Position numbers and translations under genes: made by a program
The notes under the pieces: model-generated
What the model saw: the letters and a program-made list of their open reading frames with translations, nothing else
What the model was told of the DNA's origin: nothing
Database searches by the model: none
Origin: Archangium gephyra
GTDB lineage: Bacteria > Myxococcota > Myxococcia > Myxococcales > Myxococcaceae
DNA: 64,000 nucleotides
Reading direction: 5' to 3'
NCBI GenBank assembly: GCA_003243425.1
Contig: QFQP01000040.1
Coordinates: 1-64,000 of the forward strand
Part shown: one piece after another, positions 8,004 through 17,561 of the stretch
Layout: every line of letters starts with the position of its first letter
Numbering within the stretch: the first letter of the stretch is position 1

Positions 8004-8041
8004 GGTGTTCTCTCCTGGTGTTCGGGTGGAACCCACGTCGT

Positions 8042-8057
8042 TGCACCGCGCGTGCCC
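8042..8057 (-). promoter_or_regulatory. sigma-54 (-24/-12) promoter of the DUF883-like gene
   Basis: On the minus strand the site reads GGGCACGCGCGGTGCA, differing from the consensus at two positions. Predicted transcription starts near 8031, giving a 28-base leader that contains the AGGAGA ribosome site. Confidence 0.7.
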
Positions 8058-8073
8058 ACATCACCGCTGATGT
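8058..8073. promoter_or_regulatory. inverted repeat between two divergent sigma-54 promoters
   Basis: ACATCA-CCGC-TGATGT is a perfect six-base inverted repeat that fills the gap between the promoters at 8042-8057 and 8078-8093. A regulator bound here would touch both. Enhancer-binding proteins usually bind farther upstream, so this may equally be a repressor or host-factor site. Confidence 0.35.
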
Positions 8074-8077
8074 CTGA

Positions 8078-8093
8078 CGGCATGTGCGGTGCA
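8078..8093 (+). promoter_or_regulatory. sigma-54 (-24/-12) promoter, twin of the one at 5751
   Basis: CGGCATGTGCGGTGCA, identical to 5751-5766. The predicted transcription start is near 8104, two bases before ATG 8106. Confidence 0.6.
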
Positions 8094-8105
8094 GTTCATG
8101 GCCGC

Positions 8106-8318
8106 ATGTTTCGACCCTCGAAGACCGTCCGTCGCATCGTGTCGGCCGCGTCGCTGCTGATGACCGTATTCGGCCTCTGCCTGCAGCTGCGTCACTCGTT
8201 CCGCATGAAGCGGAGAGACGCGCGCCTGAAGGCCCGGGCCATCGACGCCGAGGTCGCGCGCATGGAAGGAGAAGGCGGCCCTCCGCCGCAGGTGCCGGTC
8301 CCCGGTTCGCCGGGCTGA
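8106..8318 (+). CDS. small single-helix membrane protein of unknown function
   Basis: The 70-residue product begins MFRPSKTVRRIVSAA, has one hydrophobic helix (VSAASLLMTVFGLCLQL, about 12-28), then a strongly basic stretch (RMKRRDARLKARA) and a Gly/Pro-rich tail. I chose ATG 8106 because it follows the sigma-54 site by 12 bases, as at 5780; an upstream in-frame ATG lies inside the promoter. No family recognised. It is followed after 49 bases by a GlsB-type gene, so a two-gene operon is likely. Confidence 0.6.
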   Translation: MFRPSKTVRRIVSAASLLMTVFGLCLQLRHSFRMKRRDARLKARAIDAEVARMEGEGGPPPQVPVPGSPG

Positions 8319-8367
8319 AACGCGTCCGCAGCGCTGCCGTTCTCAACCTTCTCTTTGGAGCAATGTC

Positions 8368-8697
8368 ATGAATCTCACGTTCGCAATCATGTTGTGGCTG
8401 GTCATTGGTGCGTCTGCCGGTTGGCTCGGCAGCATGGTGATGGGCTCGAGTCTTCGGCAGGGCACGCTGTTCGACGCAGGCGCCGGGGTGCTGGGCGCGT
8501 TCATCGGCGGCATGACCGTGCACTACTTCTTCAGCGCACGGCTCGGTGACGACACCCTGGTGGTGAGCATTGCGGGCGCCATTGCTGTCGCGTGTGTGGC
8601 GCTTCTGCTGTGGCGTCTGCTCTCGTCGAAGACGGGGCCGAGCACGCCGAAGACCCGCCTCGGCGAGCCGGCGCCCGTCGACCTCTCACGGCGCTGA
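8368..8697 (+). CDS. GlsB/YeaQ/YmgE-type small membrane protein, copy 3
   Basis: The 109-residue protein begins MNLTFAIMLWLVIGASAGWLG and has three membrane helices with the family's 'GASAGWLGSM' pattern and a longer polar C-terminal tail than copies 1 and 2. It is preceded by TTTGGAGCAATGTC. Its last 12 bases overlap the 3' end of the convergent GH130 gene. Confidence 0.75.
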   Translation: MNLTFAIMLWLVIGASAGWLGSMVMGSSLRQGTLFDAGAGVLGAFIGGMTVHYFFSARLGDDTLVVSIAGAIAVACVALLLWRLLSSKTGPSTPKTRLGEPAPVDLSRR

Positions 8698-9636
8698 GCC
8701 GTGTTGATCGAGCCACGCCAGGCACTGACTGATGCTGGCCGTGGCGAGCGCGATGCAGCTGTCTGCACCGCCGTAATAGACGTGGAGCGTGTCTCCCTGC
8801 GTGGTGGTGCCGCAGGGGAACACCACGTTGTTCACGTCACCGGAGCGCTCGTAGCCGGCTTCGGGGCCGAACACCCAACCGTCACCGCGCAGCAGACACT
8901 TCGCCGGGTCTTGCGTGTCGAACAGCGCCAGCCCGAGGCGGTACAGCCCGCCCGAGGCCGTGGTGCGAACGCCGTGGTACAGCATCAACCAGCCGCGCTC
9001 GGTCTCGATGAGCGGTGGTGAGAGGCCGATCTTGTTGGCGTCCCACCAGGCGCCGCGGCGCGCGAGCAGCATGGGCTTGTGGTTGCCCCAGTTGCGCAGG
9101 TCTGGCGAAAACGAGAGCCAGATGTTCGCCGAGTGGTCCGTCACCGGGCGGTGCACGAGCACGAAGTTGCCGTCGATGCGCCGGGGCAGCAGCGCCGCGT
9201 CTTTGTCGTCGGGCTGCATCACCAGCCCGCAGCGCTCGAAGGTCACGAAGTCTGTGGTCAGCGCCAGCGACACGCCCGGGCCACCGCGGCTGAAGGCCGT
9301 GTACGCCACCACGTACTGCTGCAGCTCGTCGACCCACGTGATGCGGGCGTCTTCGATGCCCCACAGCTCTTCGGCGTGGTGCTCGGGGTCGGGCGAGAAC
9401 GTCGGCACCGGGTCGATGCCCCAACCGTCGACACCGTTCTTCGAGCGCGCCGCGCACAGGTGCGAGTGACCACGCCGGTCTTCCACCCGGCACAACAACA
9501 GCGTGGTGCCGTCGCGCAGCAACGTGGCGCCGGGGTTGAACACCGAGTGCGCGGGGTACGGCCAGTCGGCGGCGGTGAGAATGGGGTTCGACGCGTGACG
9601 GCGGAACAACGTCTCGTAGCGGGCGCCGCTCTTCAT
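8686..9636 (-). CDS. GH130-family glycoside phosphorylase/hydrolase
   Basis: The 316-residue protein starts at ATG 9636, which overlaps the stop of the upstream glycosyltransferase gene (ATGA). It has the five-bladed beta-propeller pattern of GH130: NPILTAADWPYPAHSVFNPG near residue 17, the 'WGIEDARITWVDE' strand containing the conserved catalytic Asp, and 'WLMLYHGVR'. GH130 enzymes phosphorolyse or hydrolyse beta-mannosides (mannosyl-glucose, mannobiose, 1,2-mannooligosaccharides). Tight coupling to a glycosyltransferase suggests joint control of one mannose-containing glycan. Cytoplasmic, no signal peptide; the exact substrate cannot be read from sequence. Confidence 0.85.
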   Translation of the reverse strand: MKSGARYETLFRRHASNPILTAADWPYPAHSVFNPGATLLRDGTTLLLCRVEDRRGHSHLCAARSKNGVDGWGIDPVPTFSPDPEHHAEELWGIEDARITWVDELQQYVVAYTAFSRGGPGVSLALTTDFVTFERCGLVMQPDDKDAALLPRRIDGNFVLVHRPVTDHSANIWLSFSPDLRNWGNHKPMLLARRGAWWDANKIGLSPPLIETERGWLMLYHGVRTTASGGLYRLGLALFDTQDPAKCLLRGDGWVFGPEAGYERSGDVNNVVFPCGTTTQGDTLHVYYGGADSCIALATASISQCLAWLDQHGSAP

Positions 9637-11909
9637 TGGAGCTCCAGGGTGGCTTGCGACGAGGTGGCGGCCGACACGCGGTCGATGGCGTGCAACTCGC
9701 TGAGCGCGGTGAGGAACGACAACGTCGATTCGGCGCCCTCGTTCTGATTGAGCCGGTCGGAATGAAGACCGTCGCGGCAGCCGCCGGTGCGCGCGTCGTA
9801 GACCTGCACGCGCCGCGGGTTGCGGCCGAGGAACCACTGGAACGCCACCCGGGCGTGCGTGAGCCACCGCGTGTTCCGGGTGATGCGATGCGCGTCGAGA
9901 CAGGCCGAGACGGTGGCGCAGGCTTCGACCGGTTGCTGGTCGTACTGGGCGCGCTCACCTTCACGCACGAAGAAGCCGTTGGTGCCCACGGGCGCGAAGG
10001 TGCCGTCGCTGGCGGTCTGCTGCTTGACCAGCCAGCGCAGTGACTCGTTGGCGATCTTCGCCATCGCCACGTCGCCCAGGCGCTCGGCGGTCACCATCAG
10101 CGCCTGGGGCAGGCGCGCGTTGCAGTACGTGAGGCGATCTTCGAACCACGGCCAGCCGTCGTTCTTCGAGTGGTGGTAGCGCTCGACGAGCCGCGCCGCG
10201 AGCTTGCGCTGCACGAGCTCGGTGGCGTTGTCGCCGGCGAAGGCCCGCAGGTACGCGTCGATGCCCAGCAGCGCGTAGGCCCACGCGCGGGGGCTGGTGA
10301 AGTTCAGCGTGGCCGGCAGCGCGCTGCGGAACAGCCCGTCACTCAGCGAGCGCCGCCCGGGGTCCGTCGAGCGGCCCACGACGGTGCCCAGCGCCCACAA
10401 CGCGCGCCCATGGCTGTCTTCCGAGCCGCAGGCCTCGGACCACACCCGCGAGTAGTCGAGGAAGTTCCTGAAGCGCCGCTGCGCAGGGTCGAAGGCGAGG
10501 TTGAGGAACGCGAGGTAGCGCGTCGCCAGCACGCGCGTCATGTCGGGCGGTAAGGCGCCGGCCTCGTCGAGGAGCGTCATCAGCAGCAGCGCGCGCGCGT
10601 TGTCGTCGACGCAGTAGCCGTCGCTGTAGCGGGGCACGTCCCACGTGGCGTGCTGCAGAATTCCCGTCTCGTCGGTCATGAGCAGCACGTGCGAGAGGTC
10701 GAGCTCGGGGAGCTCGAGCGGCACGCTGGCCGAGGCCTGCTCACGCCGCGGCGCACGCTCGATGGCCAGCGAGAACGACGCGAGGTAGTCGCGCGCCACC
10801 AGCGGCCAGCTCATGTCGCCACCGAGGGAAGCGGCGCGCTGCTCGAGCTGACGTCGGCGGCCCGGGTCGTCGAGCAGGGCCGACAGCTCCTGCGCCAGCG
10901 CTTCGGAGTCACGCCACGGCACCAGCACGCCGCGACCGTCGGCCAGCAATTCGCGCGCGTAGCGGTAGGGCGTCGAGACCACGGCTTTGCCGCTGCCCAC
11001 CGCGTAGGCCAGCGTGCCCGAGGTGCTCTGCTCTTCCTTGAGGTACGGCGTCACGTAGACGTCGGCGGCGCCCAGAATGTCCATCAGCTCTTCGCGGCTC
11101 ACGAAGCGGTTCTGGAACACCACGTGGTCGCTGACGCCCAGCTGCGCCGCGCGCGCCTGCAGCCCTTCGCGGTACTGCTCGCCGTGCGCCTCGCGAATGT
11201 GCGGGTGCGTGGCGCCCACCACCAGGTACGTGGCCGACGGGTGCCGGGCCAGCACCGCGGGCATGGCGTCGATGACGTACTCGAGGCCCTTGTCGGGCGA
11301 GAGCAACCCGAAGGTGAGGATCACCGGGCCTTCGCTCTTCACGCCCAGCGTGGAAGGCGCGGCCCGACCGGTCATGGCGGGAATGCCGTGGGGAATCACG
11401 TCGAGCTTCGACGGGTCGACGCCGTGCACCGTGCGCAGCAGCCGCGCGCCGTCTTCACTCATCACCACCACGCGCGCCGAGAGCGCGAGCAGCTCGTCGA
11501 GCGCGGCGCGTTGATCCGGCGTGGGGTTGGGCAACACCGTGTGCAGCGTGCTCACCACCGGCATCTGCAGCCCGCGCACGAGCTCCAGCACGTGCGCACC
11601 CGCGCGGCCACCGAAGATCCCGTACTCGTGCTGCAGCGACACCACGTCGACCGCCTGCATGTTCAGGAACTCGGCGGCGCGGCGGTAGCCGTCGATGTCG
11701 TCCTGCTGCACCTCGAAGCGAACGCGCGCCGGGTACTGCGGCTTCGACGTGCCGCTGTTCATCGCCACCACGAAACAGTCGGCCGCGGGCGCCGCGGCCT
11801 CGAGCGCCGACGTCAGGTCGGTGGTGAAGGTGGCGATGCCGCACTGTCGCGGGAGGTGATTTCCCAACACCGCGATGGTGCGAATGGGTTTGTGCCAGGC
11901 GTCGTGCAT
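9633..11909 (-). CDS. two-domain protein: GT4-type glycosyltransferase plus six-hairpin glycosidase-like domain
   Basis: The 758-residue product has an N-terminal GT-B glycosyltransferase (about 1-380): GIATFTTDL near the start, the nucleotide-sugar region 'LTFGLLSPDKGLEYVIDAM', and 'YLKEEQSTSGTLAYAVGSG', the acidic acceptor motif. The C-terminal half (about 400-750) is helical and Trp/Tyr-rich (YSDGYCVDDNARALLLM, WPWFEDRLTYCNARLPQALM), resembling (alpha/alpha)6 glycosidases. Such fusions beside GH130 genes are found in many bacteria, probably for making or trimming a protective oligosaccharide. It lies 72 bases after the pirin-like gene and is likely driven from the sigma-54 site at 12789. 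Confidence 0.85.
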   Translation of the reverse strand: MHDAWHKPIRTIAVLGNHLPRQCGIATFTTDLTSALEAAAPAADCFVVAMNSGTSKPQYPARVRFEVQQDDIDGYRRAAEFLNMQAVDVVSLQHEYGIFGGRAGAHVLELVRGLQMPVVSTLHTVLPNPTPDQRAALDELLALSARVVVMSEDGARLLRTVHGVDPSKLDVIPHGIPAMTGRAAPSTLGVKSEGPVILTFGLLSPDKGLEYVIDAMPAVLARHPSATYLVVGATHPHIREAHGEQYREGLQARAAQLGVSDHVVFQNRFVSREELMDILGAADVYVTPYLKEEQSTSGTLAYAVGSGKAVVSTPYRYARELLADGRGVLVPWRDSEALAQELSALLDDPGRRRQLEQRAASLGGDMSWPLVARDYLASFSLAIERAPRREQASASVPLELPELDLSHVLLMTDETGILQHATWDVPRYSDGYCVDDNARALLLMTLLDEAGALPPDMTRVLATRYLAFLNLAFDPAQRRFRNFLDYSRVWSEACGSEDSHGRALWALGTVVGRSTDPGRRSLSDGLFRSALPATLNFTSPRAWAYALLGIDAYLRAFAGDNATELVQRKLAARLVERYHHSKNDGWPWFEDRLTYCNARLPQALMVTAERLGDVAMAKIANESLRWLVKQQTASDGTFAPVGTNGFFVREGERAQYDQQPVEACATVSACLDAHRITRNTRWLTHARVAFQWFLGRNPRRVQVYDARTGGCRDGLHSDRLNQNEGAESTLSFLTALSELHAIDRVSAATSSQATLELQ

Positions 11910-11981
11910 GTCAGACCTCTCAGCTCGGGAACCGACGCGCCGGAGGTGCGCGACTCCTTCAGAATGACGGAGCCACCTGCT

Positions 11982-12764
11982 TCACATTGATGCCGCGATG
12001 GCGGCACCCCTGAGCTCGCGTCGAAGGTGGCTGAGTTCTGCACGGTGCGCGCCACGCGGCCGCTGGCGCCTGCCGGTGACCCACGGCTTCCGCGGGAAGA
12101 CCTCCACGAGCAACACCTCCGACGGTCTGCGCGCGGTGAGCGAGACGGTGAGCTCCTGCACGAAGCTGGCGCCGTCGCCGGCCACGAGCGTGGCTTCGTT
12201 GAGCCTGCACTCGCCGTCGACCACCTGCAGCCACGCCGAGTGCCCGGCCAGGAGCTCGTGCACCACGTGGCGCCCGGCGCCCAGCACGCCCGAGTAGATG
12301 CGCGCGAGCGCGCGGGTGCGCAGCGACGCGGAGTTCGCTTCGAAGGCGGTGATGAGGTGCAGGTGCTCACGCCGCTCGGTGGCGCCGAAGCGCCGCTGTT
12401 CACGCGCGGTCACCCGGGTGGCAGGCGGCAGGTCGAAGGTGAGTTGAAAGCCGCGCGCCCAGTCGCTCTTCGAGGCGTTGCGCACCACCCAGGCCGCGTT
12501 GCCTCCGCCGATGACCTGCACGTCAGACGCGCGGAGCACGCCGACCCCGCCGAGCGAGTCTTCGAAGGCCATGCTGCCGTTGCAGACGTAGGTCACCAGC
12601 TCGCCGTTACCGCGCCACGACCACGAGCCTGCGCCCGGCTCGAGCCGTTGTTCTTCGAGCTGCGCCAGCGCGCCCAGACTCGTACCGCTGGCAAACGAAC
12701 CCCAGGTGCCGCTGTCGTCGTGACCTTCGTGGTGCCGTTCTGCAGATCTCAAGATGCTGATCAT
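11982..12764 (-). CDS. pirin-like bicupin lacking the usual metal ligands
   Basis: This 260-residue protein has pirin organisation: an N-terminal cupin (about 1-120, with VTYVCNGSMAFEDSLG and GVLRASDVQVIGGG) and a C-terminal cupin with IYSGVLGAGRHVVHELLAG. Typical pirins have His-rich 'H.DHGWL' and 'EHRDS' motifs for Fe; here these are HEGHDDS and FEDS, so the metal site looks lost. It heads the pirin-GT-GH130 operon and has the best sigma-54 site in the window just upstream. It starts at ATG 12764 with GAGG before it. The function is probably regulatory or structural rather than quercetinase-like. Confidence 0.7.
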   Translation of the reverse strand: MISILRSAERHHEGHDDSGTWGSFASGTSLGALAQLEEQRLEPGAGSWSWRGNGELVTYVCNGSMAFEDSLGGVGVLRASDVQVIGGGNAAWVVRNASKSDWARGFQLTFDLPPATRVTAREQRRFGATERREHLHLITAFEANSASLRTRALARIYSGVLGAGRHVVHELLAGHSAWLQVVDGECRLNEATLVAGDGASFVQELTVSLTARRPSEVLLVEVFPRKPWVTGRRQRPRGAHRAELSHLRRELRGAAIAASM

Positions 12765-12788
12765 GTGCGTGACCTCGGCGGAACGCAG

Positions 12789-12804
12789 AGCAACGCACGT
12801 GCCG
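12789..12804 (-). promoter_or_regulatory. sigma-54 (-24/-12) promoter of the pirin/glycosyltransferase operon
   Basis: On the minus strand the site is CGGCACGTGCGTTGCT, matching TGGCACGnnnnTTGCW everywhere but the first base. Predicted transcription starts near 12778, 14 bases before the pirin-like ATG. It is the strongest such site here and is divergent from the sigma-54 activator gene itself. Confidence 0.75.
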
Positions 12805-12848
12805 GGTTCGAAACGTCACCATGTGGGTGGTGGACTTCCATGCACGAG

Positions 12849-12864
12849 AGGCCCACGTTGTGCC
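12849..12864 (+). promoter_or_regulatory. weak sigma-54-like site before the activator gene
   Basis: AGGCCCACGTTGTGCC keeps the GG-N10-GC spacing but departs from consensus elsewhere. If real, transcription starts near 12875, 31 bases before ATG 12906, and the activator would control itself. Confidence 0.3.
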
Positions 12865-12905
12865 CGGTGCGACGTGCGCCGCGGTCATTCGACTGAAGGA
12901 GCCCG

Positions 12906-14555
<1,650 letters not shown>

Positions 14556-14634
14556 ACGCCGGAGGTCGGTTGACCGGAATCAGGCCGCCCGCGCAGTGTT
14601 CGAGTGCGACCATGCCGACTCGAGAGGTGCACAC

Positions 14635-15051
14635 ATGAACGTCGCGTTCTTCCTGACGCCGAAGAGTGAAGTCATCTGGGTGCCCGACACCGCGACGCTG
14701 CGTCAGGCCATCGAGCGCATCGAAGCGGATCGCTTCGCGGCCATTCCCATTCTCGACGCGCAGGGCCACTACGCAGGCACGCTGACCGAAGGCGACGTGC
14801 TGTGGGCGCTGTGGCACGCCGACGGCGTCACCCGCGAGGCGGCGCAGCACCTCTCACTGCGGCAGCTCGCGCGCCACGCGAAGTACCAGTCGGTCAGCAT
14901 CGACGCGCAGGTCGAGGAGCTGCTCACGCTCGCCGCGCAGCAGAACTTCGTGCCGGTGGCCGACAGCCGCGGCGCGTTCATCGGCATCGTTCGCCGCAAG
15001 TCGATCATCGAGCACTGCGCGAAGTTGATGCGAACGCCCGCCACCAGGTGA
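14635..15051 (+). CDS. CBS-domain-pair protein
   Basis: The 138-residue protein is essentially two CBS motifs: about 8-62 (VIWVPDTATLRQAIERI ... GTLTEGDVLWAL) and about 80-130 (VSIDAQVEELLTLAAQQNFVPV ... GIVRRKSIIEHC). CBS pairs bind adenine nucleotides and sense energy state. No catalytic domain is attached, so it probably acts on a partner. The ATG at 14635 follows GAGAGG. It is downstream of the sigma-54 activator and before the Hpt gene; I see no clear sigma-54 site in its own leader. Confidence 0.85.
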   Translation: MNVAFFLTPKSEVIWVPDTATLRQAIERIEADRFAAIPILDAQGHYAGTLTEGDVLWALWHADGVTREAAQHLSLRQLARHAKYQSVSIDAQVEELLTLAAQQNFVPVADSRGAFIGIVRRKSIIEHCAKLMRTPATR

Positions 15052-15141
15052 CGCGACACGAGTCAGCTGCGGTGGCCAGCAGGTCCGTCGACACCCGTTG
15101 CGTGCATGTGCGCATCCGGGAGGGATCAATCGGTTATCCAA

Positions 15142-15157
15142 CGGCGCGTTGCTTGCT
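15142..15157 (+). promoter_or_regulatory. sigma-54 (-24/-12) promoter before the Hpt gene
   Basis: CGGCGCGTTGCTTGCT has correctly spaced GG and GC and a consensus TTGCT at -12. Transcription would start near 15168, 54 bases before the ATG chosen for the Hpt protein. Confidence 0.55.
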
Positions 15158-15221
15158 TTGCCGGCCGTTCATGGTCCTCTTCGCTGGCCGTGTTCAGCCC
15201 GTCGTCCGCATGGAGCGTGTG

Positions 15222-15563
15222 ATGAACCCCGTCGATTGGGACGCCCTCCTCGACAACTGCGCGGGCGACGAGCAGTTGATGAGCGAGATCCTCCAGTTGT
15301 TCTCGCGTGAAGCCACGCAGCTCCTCGCCGACACGCGCGAGGCGGTGCAGCGACAGGACCTGCACTCGATTCATCAGACCGCGCATCGGCTCAAGGGCGC
15401 GTTGCTCAGCCTCGCCGCCACGCCGTCGATGGAGGCCGCGCGCGCGCTCGAGGCCGCGGCGACCGGCGGTGAGCTCGCCAGCGTCGACCGCCACTTCGCG
15501 CGCCTGGAGGCCGAGCTCGGCCGCCTGTTCACCACCGTCGCCGCGCTCAGCACCCGACACTGA
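15222..15563 (+). CDS. stand-alone histidine phosphotransfer (Hpt) protein
   Basis: The 113-residue helical protein carries the Hpt signature HQTAHRLKGALLSL (about 48-61), where the His of AHRLKG accepts phosphate in multistep phosphorelays. The start at 15222 has GGAG six bases upstream; ATG 15210 and 15171 are in-frame alternatives. No kinase or response regulator is adjacent, so it is an orphan Hpt. A sigma-54 site upstream ties it to the local regulon. It is convergent with the kinase gene at 15603. Confidence 0.85.
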   Translation: MNPVDWDALLDNCAGDEQLMSEILQLFSREATQLLADTREAVQRQDLHSIHQTAHRLKGALLSLAATPSMEAARALEAAATGGELASVDRHFARLEAELGRLFTTVAALSTRH

Positions 15564-15602
15564 GAGGCGGGCGGTCGCCGCGCTGAAGACGCCCCGTGCG
15601 GC

Positions 15603-16916
15603 TCACTGCGCCCAGTACTTCTCGTCTTCGAGGCCCTCTTCACGCTCCGGCAGGCCCCGCGTCAGGCGCGCCGACGACTGCAACAGCACCTCGTAGCTGA
15701 CGCGGTTCGCGTACCGGCAGATCTGACTCATCGACGAGTACGTGAGGAACTTGCGCGAGTGCTTCGACGAGTTCGGCACGCGCGCCAGGTGATAGCGATT
15801 GGCCGAGATGTCGTGCAGCAGCGCCGCCAGCGCAGCGTCACCCGCGCCATTGGCGCTCATGATCTGCTCGGGGCCACCGTGGTACGGCGAGATGTGCGCG
15901 AAGACCATCACCGGCCTGGCGCAGTCGCGCCGGGCGATGGGCCGGCTGAACTCGTAGCGGTTGAACTCGGGAATCGCGCCGGGCAGCAGCGGGTAGCGGG
16001 TCTCGCGCTTCACGTCGTCGTCGGTGTAGCCCGCGAGGTAGAGCCCCGCCGCGCCCGCGGTGCACAGCACCAGCTCGGTGAACTCGAGCACCTTCTGGCA
16101 CGCCAGCAGCGGGTCTGATTCACCGGTGAGGGCGGCGCCCTCTTCTTCGTTCATCGCCACGATGTCGACGTGCTCGGCGATGAAGGAGCGCCAGAACTCC
16201 GGGCGCTCGGCGATGACGAAGCGGGTGCCCAGCGTCAGCACCACCGGCACGCCGCGCGCCCTGGCCAGCTCGATGGCGCGCATCGTCGCCTGGGGCATCG
16301 GCTCACCGTCTTTGCAGCGCAGCAGGTACGACGAGATGACCAGACACGACGCGTCGTCGAACACCGCCGGGGGAATGCTCTCGGCGCGCAGCCCGTTCAT
16401 CTGCCCGGCGCTGATGGCGAACGTGCGCTCACCATCGGGCGTGACCAGCACGAAGCACCGGCCGATGGGCCCGTCGACCGGCTGCAGGTGGTCGAGGTTC
16501 ACGCGACTCGAGGTGTTCGACAGGTACCGGTACCCCGACGTACCCAGACGAATCGACTCGCTCATCACGCCCAGCAGGATCGACGCGTCGTCAGCGAGCA
16601 GCGAGTAGTCGTGCAGCGTGTTGCCGATGGTGCCGCCCGCGAACTCGTACGAGATGTGCTTGTTGAGCAGCAGCTCGTCGTAGAGCCGCGCCGCGCGTTC
16701 GTCGTCGACGACGGTCGAAGCGCCCTTCGGCAGCTGGTGACGAACCAACAACTCCTCGGGCACGCGCGCGTCGATGTCGACGAGCGTCTGGTCGATGCCC
16801 ACCACGTGCGTCTTCACCTTCGGCGCAGGGGCGGGTGCGCTGGGCCGCTGAACGAGCGGGTCCTGCGCGTGAACGGGGAAGTAATGCTTGTGCTTGCGAC
16901 GTCCGGGGAAACGCAC
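15603..16916 (-). CDS. gsk: inosine-guanosine kinase
   Basis: The 437-residue product closely follows Escherichia coli Gsk (434 residues), phosphorylating inosine and guanosine with ATP in purine salvage. Conserved blocks include KHYFPV near the start, VVGIDQTLVDI, FAGGTIGNT, YRYLSNTSSR, GPIGRCFVLV, the PfkB-type active site NGAGDAALAALLHDI (Asp base) and LTRGLPERE at the end. I chose GTG 16916, which gives the same N-terminus (xRFPGRRK) as E. coli; GTG 16955 is possible but adds an unlikely extension. Cytoplasmic. Confidence 0.9.
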   Translation of the reverse strand: MRFPGRRKHKHYFPVHAQDPLVQRPSAPAPAPKVKTHVVGIDQTLVDIDARVPEELLVRHQLPKGASTVVDDERAARLYDELLLNKHISYEFAGGTIGNTLHDYSLLADDASILLGVMSESIRLGTSGYRYLSNTSSRVNLDHLQPVDGPIGRCFVLVTPDGERTFAISAGQMNGLRAESIPPAVFDDASCLVISSYLLRCKDGEPMPQATMRAIELARARGVPVVLTLGTRFVIAERPEFWRSFIAEHVDIVAMNEEEGAALTGESDPLLACQKVLEFTELVLCTAGAAGLYLAGYTDDDVKRETRYPLLPGAIPEFNRYEFSRPIARRDCARPVMVFAHISPYHGGPEQIMSANGAGDAALAALLHDISANRYHLARVPNSSKHSRKFLTYSSMSQICRYANRVSYEVLLQSSARLTRGLPEREEGLEDEKYWAQ

Positions 16917-17000
16917 GAACGGCTCGCTATCAGCTTCCGTGACGCACTCGAACACTGCTGTGGCCCGAGAGGCGAACGAGCGGGCGAGAGAAGGGGGACC

Positions 17001-17561
17001 TCAGAGCGTGCGAAACACGCCTTGAATCTTCGCCACGTCGTCGACCGGCGCGTCTGACCGCGCGACCAGGTGCAGCACGGCGTTCTTGTGCACCTTCGAG
17101 ACGTGGCCGCTCATCTGGTTGAACATCAGGTTCGACTCGGTCTCGCCGCGCGCCGCCTGTTCTGCGTTCGGGTACTCGCAGACGATGACGACGATGCCCG
17201 TCGCTTCACCGGTCGCGCAGTAGGTCGCCAGGTGCTTGCGCCCGTAGACCTGCCGCGTCGGCGCCAGCTTCACGCCCTGCGACATGAGCGCGCCGATCAA
17301 CCGCTCGAGCGACGGCGAGCCGGGCGTGCGCGCGGCGGCCTCGGCTTTGAGCTGGTCGTCGAGCGAGCCGCCAGCCTGCGGTAATCGCGAGAGATCCTCG
17401 TCTCGCTGCGCGGTCACCGACGGTACGGGCGAGCCCGCGTCCTCGGATTTCGCGTCGCGGCGCGCGCAGCCAGCGGTGAAAAAAAACACCGCTGAAAAAA
17501 CCGACAGATGCCTGACGAACGAAGAGGCGCGTTTCGCAACAGATCCAGGGAGGTCTCGCAT
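17001..17561 (-). CDS. lipoprotein of unknown function
   Basis: About 186 residues, with a long N-region, a hydrophobic stretch (LSVFSAVFFF) and a lipobox-like TAGC, then a Ser/Asp linker and a soluble domain with GRKHLATYCATGEATGIVVIVCEYPNAEQAARG. The sensible start is ATG 17561, which shares the palindrome GCATGC with the divergent ATG at 17560. The hydrophobic part is encoded by T6 and T8 runs within an inverted repeat, so slippage there would change the frame. No family recognised. Confidence 0.6.
   Translation of the reverse strand: MRDLPGSVAKRASSFVRHLSVFSAVFFFTAGCARRDAKSEDAGSPVPSVTAQRDEDLSRLPQAGGSLDDQLKAEAAARTPGSPSLERLIGALMSQGVKLAPTRQVYGRKHLATYCATGEATGIVVIVCEYPNAEQAARGETESNLMFNQMSGHVSKVHKNAVLHLVARSDAPVDDVAKIQGVFRTL
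17471..17494. repeat. inverted repeat with an A8/T8 loop inside the lipoprotein signal-peptide codons
   Basis: Arms CAGCGGTG and CACCGCTG (perfect eight-base complement) flank a run of eight A; a further six A follow. In this GC-rich DNA such runs are rare. The structure encodes the signal peptide of the minus-strand lipoprotein and lies about 65 bases before the DUF4331 start codon. Confidence 0.6.
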
